Part shown: positions 15,602-24,658 of the stretch, one piece after another
Numbering within the stretch: the stretch's first letter is position 1
Layout of the letters: every line of letters begins with the position of its first letter
Assembly (NCBI GenBank): GCA_034422355.1
Contig: DAOUJS010000146.1
Span: 1-64,000 of the forward strand
Length of the DNA stretch: 64,000 bases
DNA from: CATOSP01 sp034422355
GTDB lineage: Bacteria > Chloroflexota > Dehalococcoidia > Lucifugimonadales > UBA3495
Direction: 5' to 3'
Notes under the pieces: model-generated
What the model was told of the DNA's origin: nothing
Seen by the model: only the letters and a program-made list of their open reading frames with translations
Databases searched by the model: none
Position numbers and translations under genes: made by a program

Positions 15602-16612
15602 ATGAAATTTGGCATCTATAGCTCCATCGCCGACCCGCCCGCCGGGGAACACCTGGACCGGGCAGTGGACGAAGTAATCGAGGAGGCCCAACTGGCCGAG
15701 GCGTCCGGGTTCGATTCCTGCTTCTTTGGCGAGCATCACCAGGACAGGGACGGGTTCCTCCCATCGCCGTTGATCGTGGCGACGGCGGTCGCGGCCCGGA
15801 CGAGCAACCTCAACGTCGGGACCTCGGTGATTCTTCTACCTCTCCACCACCCGGTAGGCATGGCCGAGGACGTGACCACGCTGGACATAGTGTCCAAGGG
15901 ACGGTTTGTCCTGGGTGTGGGACTTGGATACCAACCGGCAGACTTCCGGGCTTTCAACGTGCCGATGAACGAGAGGGTTGGCAGGTTCGAGGAGTCCATC
16001 GAAATAATCCGGCGTTCCTGGAGTGGGGAGACGTTCTCCTTTCACGGGAATCACTTCGACCTGGAGGACCTCCACATCCGGCCCAATCCCTACACCCCGG
16101 GCGGTCCGCCACTTTGGATCGGGGCCAGCACCGTTCCGGGCGCGCGCCGGGCGGGCCGGATGGCCGACGCCTTCGTCGCCGGGCCGAGCACGGATATGGC
16201 AAGCACCCAACGCCTGCTGGACGCCTACCGGCAGGCAGCATTGGAGGCAGGCCGGGAGCCGCAGATAGTTTTGATGCGGGACGCCTGGGTCGCCGGCAGC
16301 CGGGCTGAGGCCGAGGAGACATACGGGCCAGAGGTGGTGACCGCTTACAGGTATTATTGGAGGAACGGCCTGGCGGAGTTCAGGAGCATCGCGTCCGAGT
16401 CAGAGATAACGCTGGACCGGGTTGCCCATGACAGGCTGATCCTGGGCAACCCGGAAGAATGCGCCGCTGAGTTCCGCAGGTGGAGCGAGGAGACGGGCGC
16501 TGACTACTTTCTGCTGCGTCTACGCCACGCCCACTCGGGCGGGCCTCCGCACCACCGGATAATGAACGCCATTTCCACCTTTGGCGAATCCGTAATCCCC
16601 TATTGCAGTTAA
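15602..16612 (+). CDS. LLM-class flavin-dependent oxidoreductase
   Basis: This 336-residue luciferase-like protein begins MKFGIYSSIADPPAG and shows FDSCFFGEHHQDRDGF near residue 42, NLNVGTSVILLPLHHPVGMAEDVTTLD, KGRFVLGVGLGYQPADF near 107, and GGPPLWIGASTVPGARRAGR near 180, which are the standard strands of the F420/FMN TIM barrel. ATG 15602 matches the expected first strand; a TTG eleven codons upstream is less likely. A crotonase-type gene follows after 33 bases and both may act on the same organic substrate. It is not a close copy of the LLM enzymes at 1413 or 37977. Confidence 0.92.
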   Translation: MKFGIYSSIADPPAGEHLDRAVDEVIEEAQLAEASGFDSCFFGEHHQDRDGFLPSPLIVATAVAARTSNLNVGTSVILLPLHHPVGMAEDVTTLDIVSKGRFVLGVGLGYQPADFRAFNVPMNERVGRFEESIEIIRRSWSGETFSFHGNHFDLEDLHIRPNPYTPGGPPLWIGASTVPGARRAGRMADAFVAGPSTDMASTQRLLDAYRQAALEAGREPQIVLMRDAWVAGSRAEAEETYGPEVVTAYRYYWRNGLAEFRSIASESEITLDRVAHDRLILGNPEECAAEFRRWSEETGADYFLLRLRHAHSGGPPHHRIMNAISTFGESVIPYCS

Positions 16613-16645
16613 CAAGCCGATTTCATCAGCCGAGGAGGTGTAATC

Positions 16646-17419
16646 GTGGCCACCTTCGATGAATATGCCGACAAGTACCAGCACGTCCGCATGGAGCGCA
16701 GCAACGGAATTTTGCAGATCACCTTGCACACCAACGGAGACAGCCTGCAATGGGGAGGCGGACCCCATGAAGAACTGCCTCGGTGCTTCCGTGACATAGG
16801 CTCCGACCGGGAGAACCGGGTGGTGATAATGACCGGCACGGGGGAGGCATTCACCGGACCGCCGGGCACACGGGCCTCCCGGCCCCGCCGGGCGCCCGCC
16901 GAGTGGGACAGGACGTACTGGGAAGGCAAGCAGTTGTTGATGAACCTGCTGGACATCGAGGTCCCGATGATCAGCGCCATCAATGGTCCGGCCCTGCGCC
17001 ACTCCGAGCTGCCTCTGCTCTGTGACATTGTTCTGGCGGCGGACGGGGCCTCCTTCCAGGACTCGGGGCATTTCATCAACGGGCTGATTCCGGGTGACGG
17101 GATGCATATCATCTATCCGCTGCTGCTGGGGTTGAACCGGGGGCGCTACTTCCTGCTGACCGGACAGACACTGGATGCACGCCAGGCCCTTGACCTGGGC
17201 TTGGTCAGCGAGGTCCTGCCGAGGGACCAACTCCTGCCCAGGGCATGGGAACTCGCCGGGCAACTGGCGGAACAGCCGGACCTGGTGCTGCGTTACAGCC
17301 GTGTGCTCCTCACGCAGTACGTCAAGCGCCAGATGCAGGACCTGCTGGGCTACGGGCTGGCGCTGGAAGGACTGGGTTCCGCTGACTCGATGCTGGACTC
17401 GGACACAGCAAGCGGTTGA
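16646..17419 (+). CDS. Crotonase-family hydrolase, 6-oxocamphor-hydrolase-like
   Basis: This 257-residue crotonase-fold protein most resembles 6-oxocamphor hydrolase, a beta-diketone C-C hydrolase. Shared segments are LHTNGDSLQWGG near 27, DRENRVVIMTGTGEAF, LLDIEVPMISAINGP, RHSELPLLCDIVLAA (histidine equivalent to His122 of that enzyme), FQDSGHFINGLIPGDG (aspartate equivalent to Asp154) and LNRGRYFLLTGQTLDARQALDLG. This suggests cleavage of a diketone rather than enoyl-CoA hydration, though ordinary hydratase activity cannot be excluded. GAGGAGG lies before the ATG. It follows an LLM oxidoreductase after 33 bases, which would fit a monooxygenase-then-C-C-hydrolase sequence. Confidence 0.85.
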   Translation: MATFDEYADKYQHVRMERSNGILQITLHTNGDSLQWGGGPHEELPRCFRDIGSDRENRVVIMTGTGEAFTGPPGTRASRPRRAPAEWDRTYWEGKQLLMNLLDIEVPMISAINGPALRHSELPLLCDIVLAADGASFQDSGHFINGLIPGDGMHIIYPLLLGLNRGRYFLLTGQTLDARQALDLGLVSEVLPRDQLLPRAWELAGQLAEQPDLVLRYSRVLLTQYVKRQMQDLLGYGLALEGLGSADSMLDSDTASG

Positions 17420-17536
17420 CGCACCCGCCGGGAGTAGCAGCCAATTTCGGAATGTTACGTTTCGGGCAGCGATTGCGTCTGAACAGGACGCTATTTAACG
17501 CCTTGAGTGACAGAAGGAATGTACTTCCCAGGATTC

Positions 17537-17560
17537 AGGAGCACTTGAAAATGTGCTCCT
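17537..17560 (+). repeat. 8-bp hairpin upstream of the PAC2 gene
   Basis: AGGAGCAC (17537-17544) and GTGCTCCT (17553-17560) are perfect inverted arms with an eight-base loop. It lies 13 bases before the proposed start codon and may be a 5' regulatory structure or the end of the preceding transcript. Confidence 0.45.
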
Positions 17561-17573
17561 GTTCTGGCAAGAT

Positions 17574-18488
17574 ATGGCCATGCGTATAGGAGCTTTTGAA
17601 CTCAACGAGCCGGTGCCCGAATTGGTGGACCCGCACGTTTTCGCCATGATCCGCCCCTGGGTGGACGTGGGAAGCGTGGGGACACTGACCTTGAACAGGT
17701 TGGAGAGATACCTGGGGTCCAAGGAACTTGGCAAGCTGGTCCGGCCCGGCACATTTTTCGACTTCACCCGGTACCGGCCCACCATGCGCAACGTGGATGG
17801 ACGCAGGGAGGTCAAGATACCCAACAGCATCATCCGTTACGCCAAGACGGAGAACGGGCCGGACTACCTGTTCTTCCATCTTCTGGAACCCCACTCCAAC
17901 GGAGAGGACTACACCGACTCAATCCTGGAGTTGGTCAGACATTTCAACGTCAAGCGCTACTGCCGCGTCGGCGCCATGTACGACGCGGTCCCCCATACAC
18001 GGCCATTGCTGGTAACCGGCTCCCTTGGCGAGGTGCCACAGATCAGGCCAGTGGCCAACTTCAAGCTGCGCCGCAGCACCTACCAGGGACCCACCACGAT
18101 AATGAACCTGCTGTCGGAGGGGGTCGAGAGTTCCGAGATCGAATCCATCAACTTCATGGTCCACCTGCCCCAGTACGTGCAGTTGGAAGAGGACTACGCC
18201 GGCACTTCCAGGATGATAGAGGTGCTGTCCTCGGTGTACGAGGGCATTCCCGCCGACTTGGCCCCGGTGCGCAGGGGACAACGCCAGTACCGCGAGTTGA
18301 ACTCCACCGTGGAGCGTAACTCGGAGTTGAAGGACCTGATCCGGCAGATGGAAGCCTACTATGATGCCCAACTGGACTCGGAGGAGTCCAAGAGCGAGGA
18401 GACGGCCACCTCTGCCGATCTTTCGCCCGAGATTGAAAGGTTCCTCAGCGAGTTGGGCGAGCGGTTGGACACCGACAGGGAAGAATAG
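17574..18488 (+). CDS. PAC2-family protein
   Basis: This protein of about 304 residues matches the PAC2 (proteasome-assembly-chaperone-like) family found in Actinobacteria and Chloroflexota. Recognisable parts are the start MRIGAFELNEPVPEL, DVGSVGTLTLNRLERYLG, DFTRYRPTM, DYLFFHLLEPHSNG, RVGAMYDAVPHTRP and GTSRMIEVLSSVYEGIP. The C-terminus is acidic and helical. The start is uncertain: ATG 17574 and ATG 17580 are adjacent and neither has a strong ribosome-binding site. Bacterial PAC2 proteins are thought to bind partner proteins, but the partner is not established and no proteasome genes lie in this window. Confidence 0.85.
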   Translation: MAMRIGAFELNEPVPELVDPHVFAMIRPWVDVGSVGTLTLNRLERYLGSKELGKLVRPGTFFDFTRYRPTMRNVDGRREVKIPNSIIRYAKTENGPDYLFFHLLEPHSNGEDYTDSILELVRHFNVKRYCRVGAMYDAVPHTRPLLVTGSLGEVPQIRPVANFKLRRSTYQGPTTIMNLLSEGVESSEIESINFMVHLPQYVQLEEDYAGTSRMIEVLSSVYEGIPADLAPVRRGQRQYRELNSTVERNSELKDLIRQMEAYYDAQLDSEESKSEETATSADLSPEIERFLSELGERLDTDREE

Positions 18489-18673
18489 CCGCCTGTGCAA
18501 CCGAACTGACTGGGGCATTGGCCCTGCATTGCTCTCGACCACCCCCTAGCTCCTTCGTGATTTTTCATATTCCTATATGCCCCCATGTTTGCTTTGGCGG
18601 CGTTGCGGGGATATGCTAGACAAGCGCCTTCAGGAGACGGCAGTTATCCACACATCGCTGGCAGGTAAGACGC

Positions 18674-19747
18674 ATGGCCACGCTTGAGAACGGTTCCGGG
18701 AACAGCAGGGGCGTCATATTCTCCGGGATGCGTCCCACGGGACAATTGCATTTGGGCAATTACCTGGGAGCGCTGGAAAACTGGGTAACGTTGCAGTCGG
18801 ACTATAGTTGCATCTACTGCATCGTTGACGTCCACGCCCTCACCACCATTGAGACGGGGGAGGAAGCCGCCGAAATCCAGCCCAACATTGAGCAGATGGC
18901 CCTCGACTGGCTGGCGGCGGGAATTGACCCGGAGGAGAGCATAGTCTTCGTGCAGTCCCACGTGCCGGAGGTAATGACCCTTCACTCACTGCTCAGCATG
19001 GTGACTCCCCTGAGCTGGCTCATGCGGGTCCCTACGCTGAAGGAGAGGGTCCGGCAGCCCGACGAGCCGGAAGAGAACGCCGACGACGGGCCGGACGACG
19101 AATTTGTTGACCCTGGCCTGGTCAACTACGGGCTGGTAGGATACCCGGTGCTCCAGACCGCGGACATCATCCTGTACAAGGCGGATACGGTGCCCGTGGG
19201 CCAGGACCAGGTGCCCCACCTGGAACTGGCGCGGGAGATAGTGCGCCGGTTCAACAATCGCTTCGGGGACACATTTCCCGAACCCCAGGCCAAGCTGACG
19301 GAAGTGCCTCTGATCCTCGGGCTGGACGGCCAGCAGAAGATGAGCAAATCCCTGGACAATCACATCGAGTTGGCCGCGTCTCCCGAGGAGACCACGCGCC
19401 GGGTGCTGACCGCTTTCACTGACCCCCAGAGGCAGCGACGCAGCGACCCAGGCCGTCCCGAGGTCTGCAACGTCTACAGCCTGCACAATATCTTCAGCCC
19501 GGAGACTGAGACCCGCACCGTATACGAGGAGTGCGTCACCGCGCAGCGCGGGTGTGTGGACTGCAAGCGTCACCTGGCTGGCGGCATCAACCATTACCTC
19601 GCGGAGCTGCGCGAGCGACGCCAGGAGTTCCAGCAGCGGCCCGGCTACGTCCGGGAGGTACTGGCCCACGGCGCGGACAGGGCGCGAGTTATCGCCCGGC
19701 AGACCATCGAGGAAGTCTACGACAGGATGGGGCTGGTCAGCCGCTAG
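18674..19747 (+). CDS. trpS: Tryptophanyl-tRNA synthetase
   Basis: This 357-residue class-I synthetase charges tRNA-Trp. It shows GMRPTGQLHLGNYLGAL with the HIGH-type HLGN at 26-29, YPVLQTADIILYKADTVPVGQDQVPHLELAREI, and LDGQQKMSKSLDNHI carrying KMSKS. A short acidic stretch (EENADDGPDDEF) interrupts the region between the two signature motifs relative to compact TrpRS. The C-terminal YVREVLAHGADRARVIA is typical. The gene is followed by an inositol-phosphatase-like gene after 24 bases, probably in one transcript. Confidence 0.97.
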   Translation: MATLENGSGNSRGVIFSGMRPTGQLHLGNYLGALENWVTLQSDYSCIYCIVDVHALTTIETGEEAAEIQPNIEQMALDWLAAGIDPEESIVFVQSHVPEVMTLHSLLSMVTPLSWLMRVPTLKERVRQPDEPEENADDGPDDEFVDPGLVNYGLVGYPVLQTADIILYKADTVPVGQDQVPHLELAREIVRRFNNRFGDTFPEPQAKLTEVPLILGLDGQQKMSKSLDNHIELAASPEETTRRVLTAFTDPQRQRRSDPGRPEVCNVYSLHNIFSPETETRTVYEECVTAQRGCVDCKRHLAGGINHYLAELRERRQEFQQRPGYVREVLAHGADRARVIARQTIEEVYDRMGLVSR

Positions 19748-19771
19748 CTCCCCCTGCATACCAGGAATGAC

Positions 19772-20599
19772 ATGACCTCTGCACCTCAACCGCAAATACC
19801 CGCCTCTCGCACCGGCCGCCAGGCCATGGACGTCGTGACCGAGGCAGCGCGTGCCGCCGGGCAGATCATACTGGACCGGTTCCACACCTCCCTGCAGGTC
19901 AGTTTCAAAGGCCGGGCCGACGTCGTAACCGACGTGGACCTCGCCGCCGAAAGGACCGTCCTGGGACTGCTGCGGGACGAATATCCCGATTTCGGGGTCC
20001 TTGCCGAGGAATCCAGCCCGGTCAAAACCGGCTCGCCCTATACCTGGGTGGTAGACCCACTGGACGGCACCCGCAACTACTCGATGGGCGTGCCCCACTT
20101 CTGTACCGTGGTCGCTCTCGCGCGTGACGGGGAAACGGTGCTTGGCGTGACCTATGACCCGGTGCGCGAGGAGATGTTCATCGCCGAATCAGGCAAGGGG
20201 GCAACGGTCAACGGACGCCCGCTGGAGGTTTCGGACAAGGATGACATCGAGTCGGCGGTGATCGCGTTTGACCTGGGGTACGTGGATGAGAAGGCAGGCG
20301 TGGCCCTGGACCTGGTGCGGTCCTTCTGGCCCAACATCCAGGGTTTCCGCTTGATGGGATCGTCGGCCCTGGGCATGGCCTATGCCGCGGCGGGCAGGGT
20401 GGACCTCTACTTCCACCATGCCCTGTCCCCGTGGGACACCGTTTCAGGGCTTCTCCTGGCACGGGAGGCTGGCGGAGAAGTAGTTGACCGGCAGGGTGAG
20501 CGGGCCGGGCTGCACACTCCCAGCGTGATTGCCTCCAGCCCCCGGCTCATCCAGAGTTTCCTGCGGGCCACCGAAGGCCATCCCTGGAGACTGGGTTAG
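19772..20599 (+). CDS. Inositol monophosphatase-family protein
   Basis: This 275-residue protein has the metal-binding motifs of the IMPase fold: a glutamate in VLAEESSP near 78, WVVDPLDGTRNYSMGVPHF near 93 and HALSPWDTVSGLLLAREAGG near 215. It probably dephosphorylates a small phosphorylated polyol such as myo-inositol 1-phosphate. This is of interest because the window also encodes inositol-3-phosphate synthase and a CDP-alcohol phosphatidyltransferase near 40-43 kb, although PIP-synthase routes use the phosphorylated inositol. Histidinol phosphatase or PAP phosphatase activity are alternatives. It lies 24 bases after trpS. Confidence 0.9.
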   Translation: MTSAPQPQIPASRTGRQAMDVVTEAARAAGQIILDRFHTSLQVSFKGRADVVTDVDLAAERTVLGLLRDEYPDFGVLAEESSPVKTGSPYTWVVDPLDGTRNYSMGVPHFCTVVALARDGETVLGVTYDPVREEMFIAESGKGATVNGRPLEVSDKDDIESAVIAFDLGYVDEKAGVALDLVRSFWPNIQGFRLMGSSALGMAYAAAGRVDLYFHHALSPWDTVSGLLLAREAGGEVVDRQGERAGLHTPSVIASSPRLIQSFLRATEGHPWRLG

Positions 20600-20639
20600 A
20601 ACTCGAAACTCTCCCTCTGCAACAAGGGAAACGCGGCTT

Positions 20640-21872
20640 CTACGGAAGTTGCCTTATCTTGGGCAGCCGTACCGCGGTGAATGCGCTGACCACAGCCAGA
20701 ACAGCCCCATTTATCATGAGTGCGCCGGGCGCTCCCAGGAACGACGCCACCGAGCCTACTCCAAGATGCCCCACCGGCGCGAGGCCGATGCTCAGCACCC
20801 AGGATCCCATAGCGCGCCCCCGTTCCTCGTCGGCAACATTGTCCTGCATCAGGGTCTTGTACAGTGTGTCCACCGCCATTGCGCAGGCATTGACAACCAG
20901 AAGCACGCCCAGGAAAAGGTAGAGGTTGTCCGCCAAAGAGAAGGCCATCAGACCACAGCCAAAACCTCCGGCAATCAGGAACATCATCAGTCCCTTCCTG
21001 CGAATGTTGCCGAACCCGGCCAGCAACCACAGGCCCAGCAGCCCTCCCGCCTGCCTCATGGCGGTCATCACGCCCAGCCCCGTGGCCCCCACGCCGAGCA
21101 CATCCTTGGCAAACACGGGGAGCAGCGTCATGTGCGTGAACCCGAATACCTCGGTCACGGCGGTCAAGACCATCAAAGTCATCAGGACTTCATTCCGACG
21201 GACCAGTTGGATGTAGCCCATCAGATTCTGAAGTACAGGCTCGGATGCGGGGCGGTCGGAACGCCCCGGATTGCGGATGATCAGGACCACCAGGGCGGAA
21301 GCCAGGTAGCAGACGCCAATGGCCACGAACTGCCACCCCGGCCCCACGGTCTCCAGCAGGGTCCCGGACGCCAACGACCCGGCGATGCCGCCGCCCTGGT
21401 TGGCCATCGCGCCGAGAGCCAGGCCGTTCAGGGCAAACCCGGGGCCGACGATGTCGTAGGTGAAAGCCTGGCGTATGGTGATACCGAACGCCATCTGGGT
21501 CCCGAGCACAATCACCAGGAGGATCACGACCCAAACGTTGGTGACGCCTATCAACAGCAGGGCAGCCATAATTGATGCCGCCGCCACCGCGCCCAAGGTC
21601 CCGGCCACCATGAGTATGCGCCGGTCCCAGCGGTCGGCAATCACCCCGGACAGGACACCCAACAGGAAAAAGGGCAGCATACGGGCGGCGGCGCTGACGC
21701 CCAGGATGAACTCCGAATCGGTCAGCTCAAAGACAAGCCAGCCGACAGATACCTGCTCCATCCCGGTGCCGAGGGCGTAGAGGACGGTAGATACCCAGAG
21801 CAGCCGGAAGTCCCTGAAACGAAAAGAGGCAGCCCAGGCCCCGTGATTCAGGATCTGGGCTATCGAGGCCAT
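20640..21872 (-). CDS. MFS transporter
   Basis: This 410-residue membrane protein has about 12 hydrophobic segments and the MFS loop-2/3 motif GVLSGVIADRWDRRILM near residue 80. It resembles the EntS-like drug-exporter branch (MFS_3), as does the protein at 55867. The order of helices is complete, so it is likely functional. It is transcribed toward the phosphatase gene and follows the CaiB/BaiF gene by 28 bases on the same strand, so it may import or export a compound handled by that enzyme. Substrate unknown. Confidence 0.88.
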   Translation of the reverse strand: MASIAQILNHGAWAASFRFRDFRLLWVSTVLYALGTGMEQVSVGWLVFELTDSEFILGVSAAARMLPFFLLGVLSGVIADRWDRRILMVAGTLGAVAAASIMAALLLIGVTNVWVVILLVIVLGTQMAFGITIRQAFTYDIVGPGFALNGLALGAMANQGGGIAGSLASGTLLETVGPGWQFVAIGVCYLASALVVLIIRNPGRSDRPASEPVLQNLMGYIQLVRRNEVLMTLMVLTAVTEVFGFTHMTLLPVFAKDVLGVGATGLGVMTAMRQAGGLLGLWLLAGFGNIRRKGLMMFLIAGGFGCGLMAFSLADNLYLFLGVLLVVNACAMAVDTLYKTLMQDNVADEERGRAMGSWVLSIGLAPVGHLGVGSVASFLGAPGALMINGAVLAVVSAFTAVRLPKIRQLP

Positions 21873-21900
21873 GAAGACGGTCGTAGGCGCAAGGTAGCGG

Positions 21901-23133
21901 TCATGGCACGTGGACTACTCCGTCCTGCGCCAACTTGCCGATCTCCTGCTCGGAGAAGCCGGACTCCAGCAGCACTTCCCGGCTGTGTTCGCCCAACTCC
22001 GGCGCACGCCTGCGGATTCCCCCCGGAGTTTCAGAGAGTTTCACCGGGATGCCGATGTTATGTAATGTGCCGAGCTCAGGGTCTTCCAGGTCCACCAGCA
22101 TCTCGCGGGCCTGCACCTGGGGGTCTTGATACACCTGCTCCATGTCATAGATTGGCCCCACCACTACACCGGCGGCGGTAAGGGTGTCAACCCAGTGAGC
22201 GGTAGACTCCCGGCTGAAAGTCTCTTCCAGCAATGCCGCCAGTTCCGACTCCCTGGCCTTGCGGTCGCCAGGCAGCTTGAACCGGGGGTCTTCAATCAAC
22301 GGCTCCTGCCCAATGGCCCGGCAAAGCTGCTCCCAAGTCGGCTGGGTGGCCGAGCCGATGTTGATGTACCCGTCCCTGGTGCGCAATGCCTGATAGGGAG
22401 CGGCAACCCGGTGGGCGGAACCCAACGGGCCGGGGACTTCTCCATCTGCGAAGTAACCTGACGATTCCCATATCGTGTAAGAAATGCCCGCCTCCATCAG
22501 CGAGGTATCGACCATCTGGCCCTGGCCGGTCCTCTGGGCGTGAATGTAGGCACAGAGGATACCGTTGGCCGCGAGCAGGCCGGCGGATATATCGGTGATG
22601 GGCACGCCCACCTTGGCCGGAGGACCGCCGGGGTGACCGGTGATGCTCATCAACCCGCTCATTCCCTGGGCAATGAGATCGAACCCGCCCTGGTCCTTGT
22701 AAGGCCCCGTGCTGCCGAACCCCGAAATGGCACAGTAGACCAGGCTCGGCTTCACGCGGGCCAATTCAGGGTAGGCCAACCCGAACCGCTCCATGACGCC
22801 GGGGCGAAAGTTCTCGACCACCACATCGGCGCGGTCAACCAGCCTCTTGAACACCGACTGCCCGGCTTCGCTGCGCAGGTCGAGCACCAGGCTGCGCTTG
22901 TTGCGGTTGGCGGCCATGAAGCCGGCCGAATTGCCGCCGACGAAAGGCGGCCCCATGCGCCGGTTATCTTCTCCGCCGGCGGGCTTTTCCACCTTGATGA
23001 CGTCGGCCCCCATGTCGGCCAACAGCATCGTGCATACCGGGCCGGCCATGATCTGGGTCAGATCGAGCACCACTACGCCAGAAAGGGCCAGGGGTCTTTC
23101 GCCAGTCTGCATGTCACTTCTCACGTCGGTCAT
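21901..23133 (-). CDS. CaiB/BaiF-family CoA transferase
   Basis: This type-III CoA transferase of about 410 residues moves CoA between carboxylic acids. It shows the N-terminal LSGVVVLDLTQIMAGPVCTMLLADMGADVIKVEKP, GGEDNRRMGPPF, ANRNKRSLVLDLRS, DVVVENFRPGVMERFGL and the segment GFDLIAQGMSGLMSITG with the region near the active-site aspartate (VDTSLMEAGISY). ATG 23133 (or ATG 23112) fits the family start; an in-frame upstream ATG at 23244 would add 37 unrelated residues. It is followed by an MFS transporter on the same strand. CaiB/BaiF expansion is common in SAR202-type genomes. The substrate acid is unknown. Confidence 0.92.
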   Translation of the reverse strand: MTDVRSDMQTGERPLALSGVVVLDLTQIMAGPVCTMLLADMGADVIKVEKPAGGEDNRRMGPPFVGGNSAGFMAANRNKRSLVLDLRSEAGQSVFKRLVDRADVVVENFRPGVMERFGLAYPELARVKPSLVYCAISGFGSTGPYKDQGGFDLIAQGMSGLMSITGHPGGPPAKVGVPITDISAGLLAANGILCAYIHAQRTGQGQMVDTSLMEAGISYTIWESSGYFADGEVPGPLGSAHRVAAPYQALRTRDGYINIGSATQPTWEQLCRAIGQEPLIEDPRFKLPGDRKARESELAALLEETFSRESTAHWVDTLTAAGVVVGPIYDMEQVYQDPQVQAREMLVDLEDPELGTLHNIGIPVKLSETPGGIRRRAPELGEHSREVLLESGFSEQEIGKLAQDGVVHVP

Positions 23134-23394
23134 TGGTCTGAGAGCGAGGCCGAGTGCATCAAGTAAATTCCTGCTTGGAATCCGGCGACGGTCAGCCCTG
23201 CGCAGTCCCCTTGGACCGTATGGGATGTCTTGCGCCGTGGGCATCCAAGTATACTAGAGGGGACGTTGACGCGCCCGTGATTCAGAAGCGCAATTACAAT
23301 GGGTCAAAGAGCGGGGAACAGCGAGGCGACGTTCCGTTCCCCGCCTTCACGGGGCAAGTTTGGGTAGTATGGACGATCTGACGGCCGTCGGTGG

Positions 23395-23458
23395 ATTCCC
23401 GCAAAAGCGGGAATTGCGGATGGGGCCGGGTCTGGAACCATCCCCGGTCGAGCCGGGG
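23395..23458. repeat. Palindromic intergenic repeat (dRS3-like) plus second hairpin
   Basis: ATTCCC (23395-23400), eight bases and GGGAAT (23409-23414) give the ATTCCC-N8-GGGAAT form seen in Neisseria dRS3 and in many other bacterial palindromic repeats. It is followed by CCCCGG (23442-23447) and CCGGGG (23453-23458), a second hairpin. Both lie between two minus-strand genes. Confidence 0.55.
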
Positions 23459-23497
23459 GAGGCTCTGAATTGCAACGCTACCCAATCAGGCTCGGCG

Positions 23498-24166
23498 CTA
23501 TTGGCTGGCCCCCCAGCGGTCGTAGAATGTGACCTCGTGGACCGGCGCTCTCCTGGTCGGGCCGTACCTGGCCCCCTCCGCCGGGAAGCCGATGGGCAAC
23601 AGAGCCGCAGTCTCCACATTCTCCGGGATGGCCAGCAGTTCCTTGATTTCGTTCTCATACCTCTTGTGCAGGGAGGTGATAACACTTCCCAGACCCAGCC
23701 CCCGGGCGGCAAGCAGCAGATTCTGGACCGCCGGATATATGGACCCGCCGCGACTCATGGCGCTCGGTGCGCCGTCATGCTCGATGCAAGCCAGGATCAG
23801 CACTGGGACGTCGTGCAGGTGTTCAGCCATGTAGTCAGAGGCGGCGCGGCGACGAGCCGGGATGTTCGACGGTGGAGCGCCCGCGCCGTAGCGGGATGAC
23901 CGGGCCTGATTGTAATATTCACCGATCTTCCGCTTCAGCTCGAAGTCGCGGATTACCAGGAACCGCCAGGACTGCCGGTTGCTCCCGCTGGGAGCCTTGG
24001 TCGCGGCCTCTATCAGCTTGTGTATCATCTCGTCCGGTACGGGATCGGGCTTGAACTCCCGGATCGCCCTCTGGGTGTAGATTGCCTCGAAAGTCCGATA
24101 TCGTCGGGCATTGGGTTGCTCCTCGATTTCTACGGATGGTGTCCAGTCGCAGCGGCGAAAGGCCAT
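23498..24166 (-). CDS. Nitroreductase-family protein
   Basis: This 222-residue FMN-dependent protein has the family start IYTQRAIREFKPDPVPDEMIHKLIEAATKAPSGSNRQSWRF, where the RxIRxF and PSGSNxQ segments bind FMN, and the later DVPVLILACIEHDG, SIYPAVQNLLLAARGLGLGSVITSLHKRYENEIKELLAIPEN and LLPIGFPAEG. It belongs to the broad NfsB/BluB-like superfamily; it could reduce nitro compounds or act as a dehydrogenase. BluB is less likely because its characteristic lid motif is not seen, but it cannot be fully excluded. The gene has its own upstream region of nearly 500 bases. Confidence 0.9.
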   Translation of the reverse strand: MAFRRCDWTPSVEIEEQPNARRYRTFEAIYTQRAIREFKPDPVPDEMIHKLIEAATKAPSGSNRQSWRFLVIRDFELKRKIGEYYNQARSSRYGAGAPPSNIPARRRAASDYMAEHLHDVPVLILACIEHDGAPSAMSRGGSIYPAVQNLLLAARGLGLGSVITSLHKRYENEIKELLAIPENVETAALLPIGFPAEGARYGPTRRAPVHEVTFYDRWGASQ

Positions 24167-24658
24167 CGCCGCACACGGATTCTACACCGGCGGCGAGAGT
24201 TGCGCACGGCGAGGGGCCTCTCCGGCGGTATTCCATTCCAGGCGGTATGGCCAACCGGCGTCAAGCCGACGGGGAAAATTTCATTTTCCCTGTCATTTCC
24301 GGCCATTTTCACCTGTTTTGGCTCATTGGAACTGGTTGGGGACTGGTCCCGGCAATGGCGTTTGACATGGGAATCTCCCCTTTACCCCGGCCCTCAACCC
24401 AACCTTCTCCCTCTGGGAGAGGGGACTTTTGAAAGGCCCTGCTCATCACCGGGGCAAGTGTCACGGGCACAAGATATGATAGAGAAGCGCATCCATGGTT
24501 GGGAGGGGGCAAATGTCACTGGCGTAATTGCCTGAAATGGGAACGCTGCTACAGCGATTCCAGTAGTCCAATCGAGTGTTGCAAACGTAGTAGAATATGC
24601 AACCCGGTTAAACGTTATCGGATTCCCCACAGAATCCCAAGAATGGGGGTGCCCAGAC
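24167..24658. other. Intergenic region between divergent genes
   Basis: This 492-base region separates the starts of the nitroreductase and a molybdopterin enzyme. It holds the CT-rich repeat at 24376-24432 and no convincing gene. A stretch GGGGGTG about ten bases before the ATG at 24659 is the likely ribosome-binding site. Confidence 0.45.
24376..24432. repeat. CT-rich intergenic repeat with CTCCC/GGGAG hairpin
   Basis: The segment CCCTCAACCC followed by CTTCTCCCTCTGGGAGAGGG contains the arms CTCCC (24407-24411) and GGGAG (24415-24419). Nearly the same motif occurs at 28611-28708. Repeats of this form (CTCTCCC...GGGAGAG) are widespread between bacterial genes. Confidence 0.55.

Noticed and set aside
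18986..20098. Long minus-strand frame across trpS and the IMPase gene
   Set aside because: It spans two well-supported genes on the other strand and has no motif of its own.
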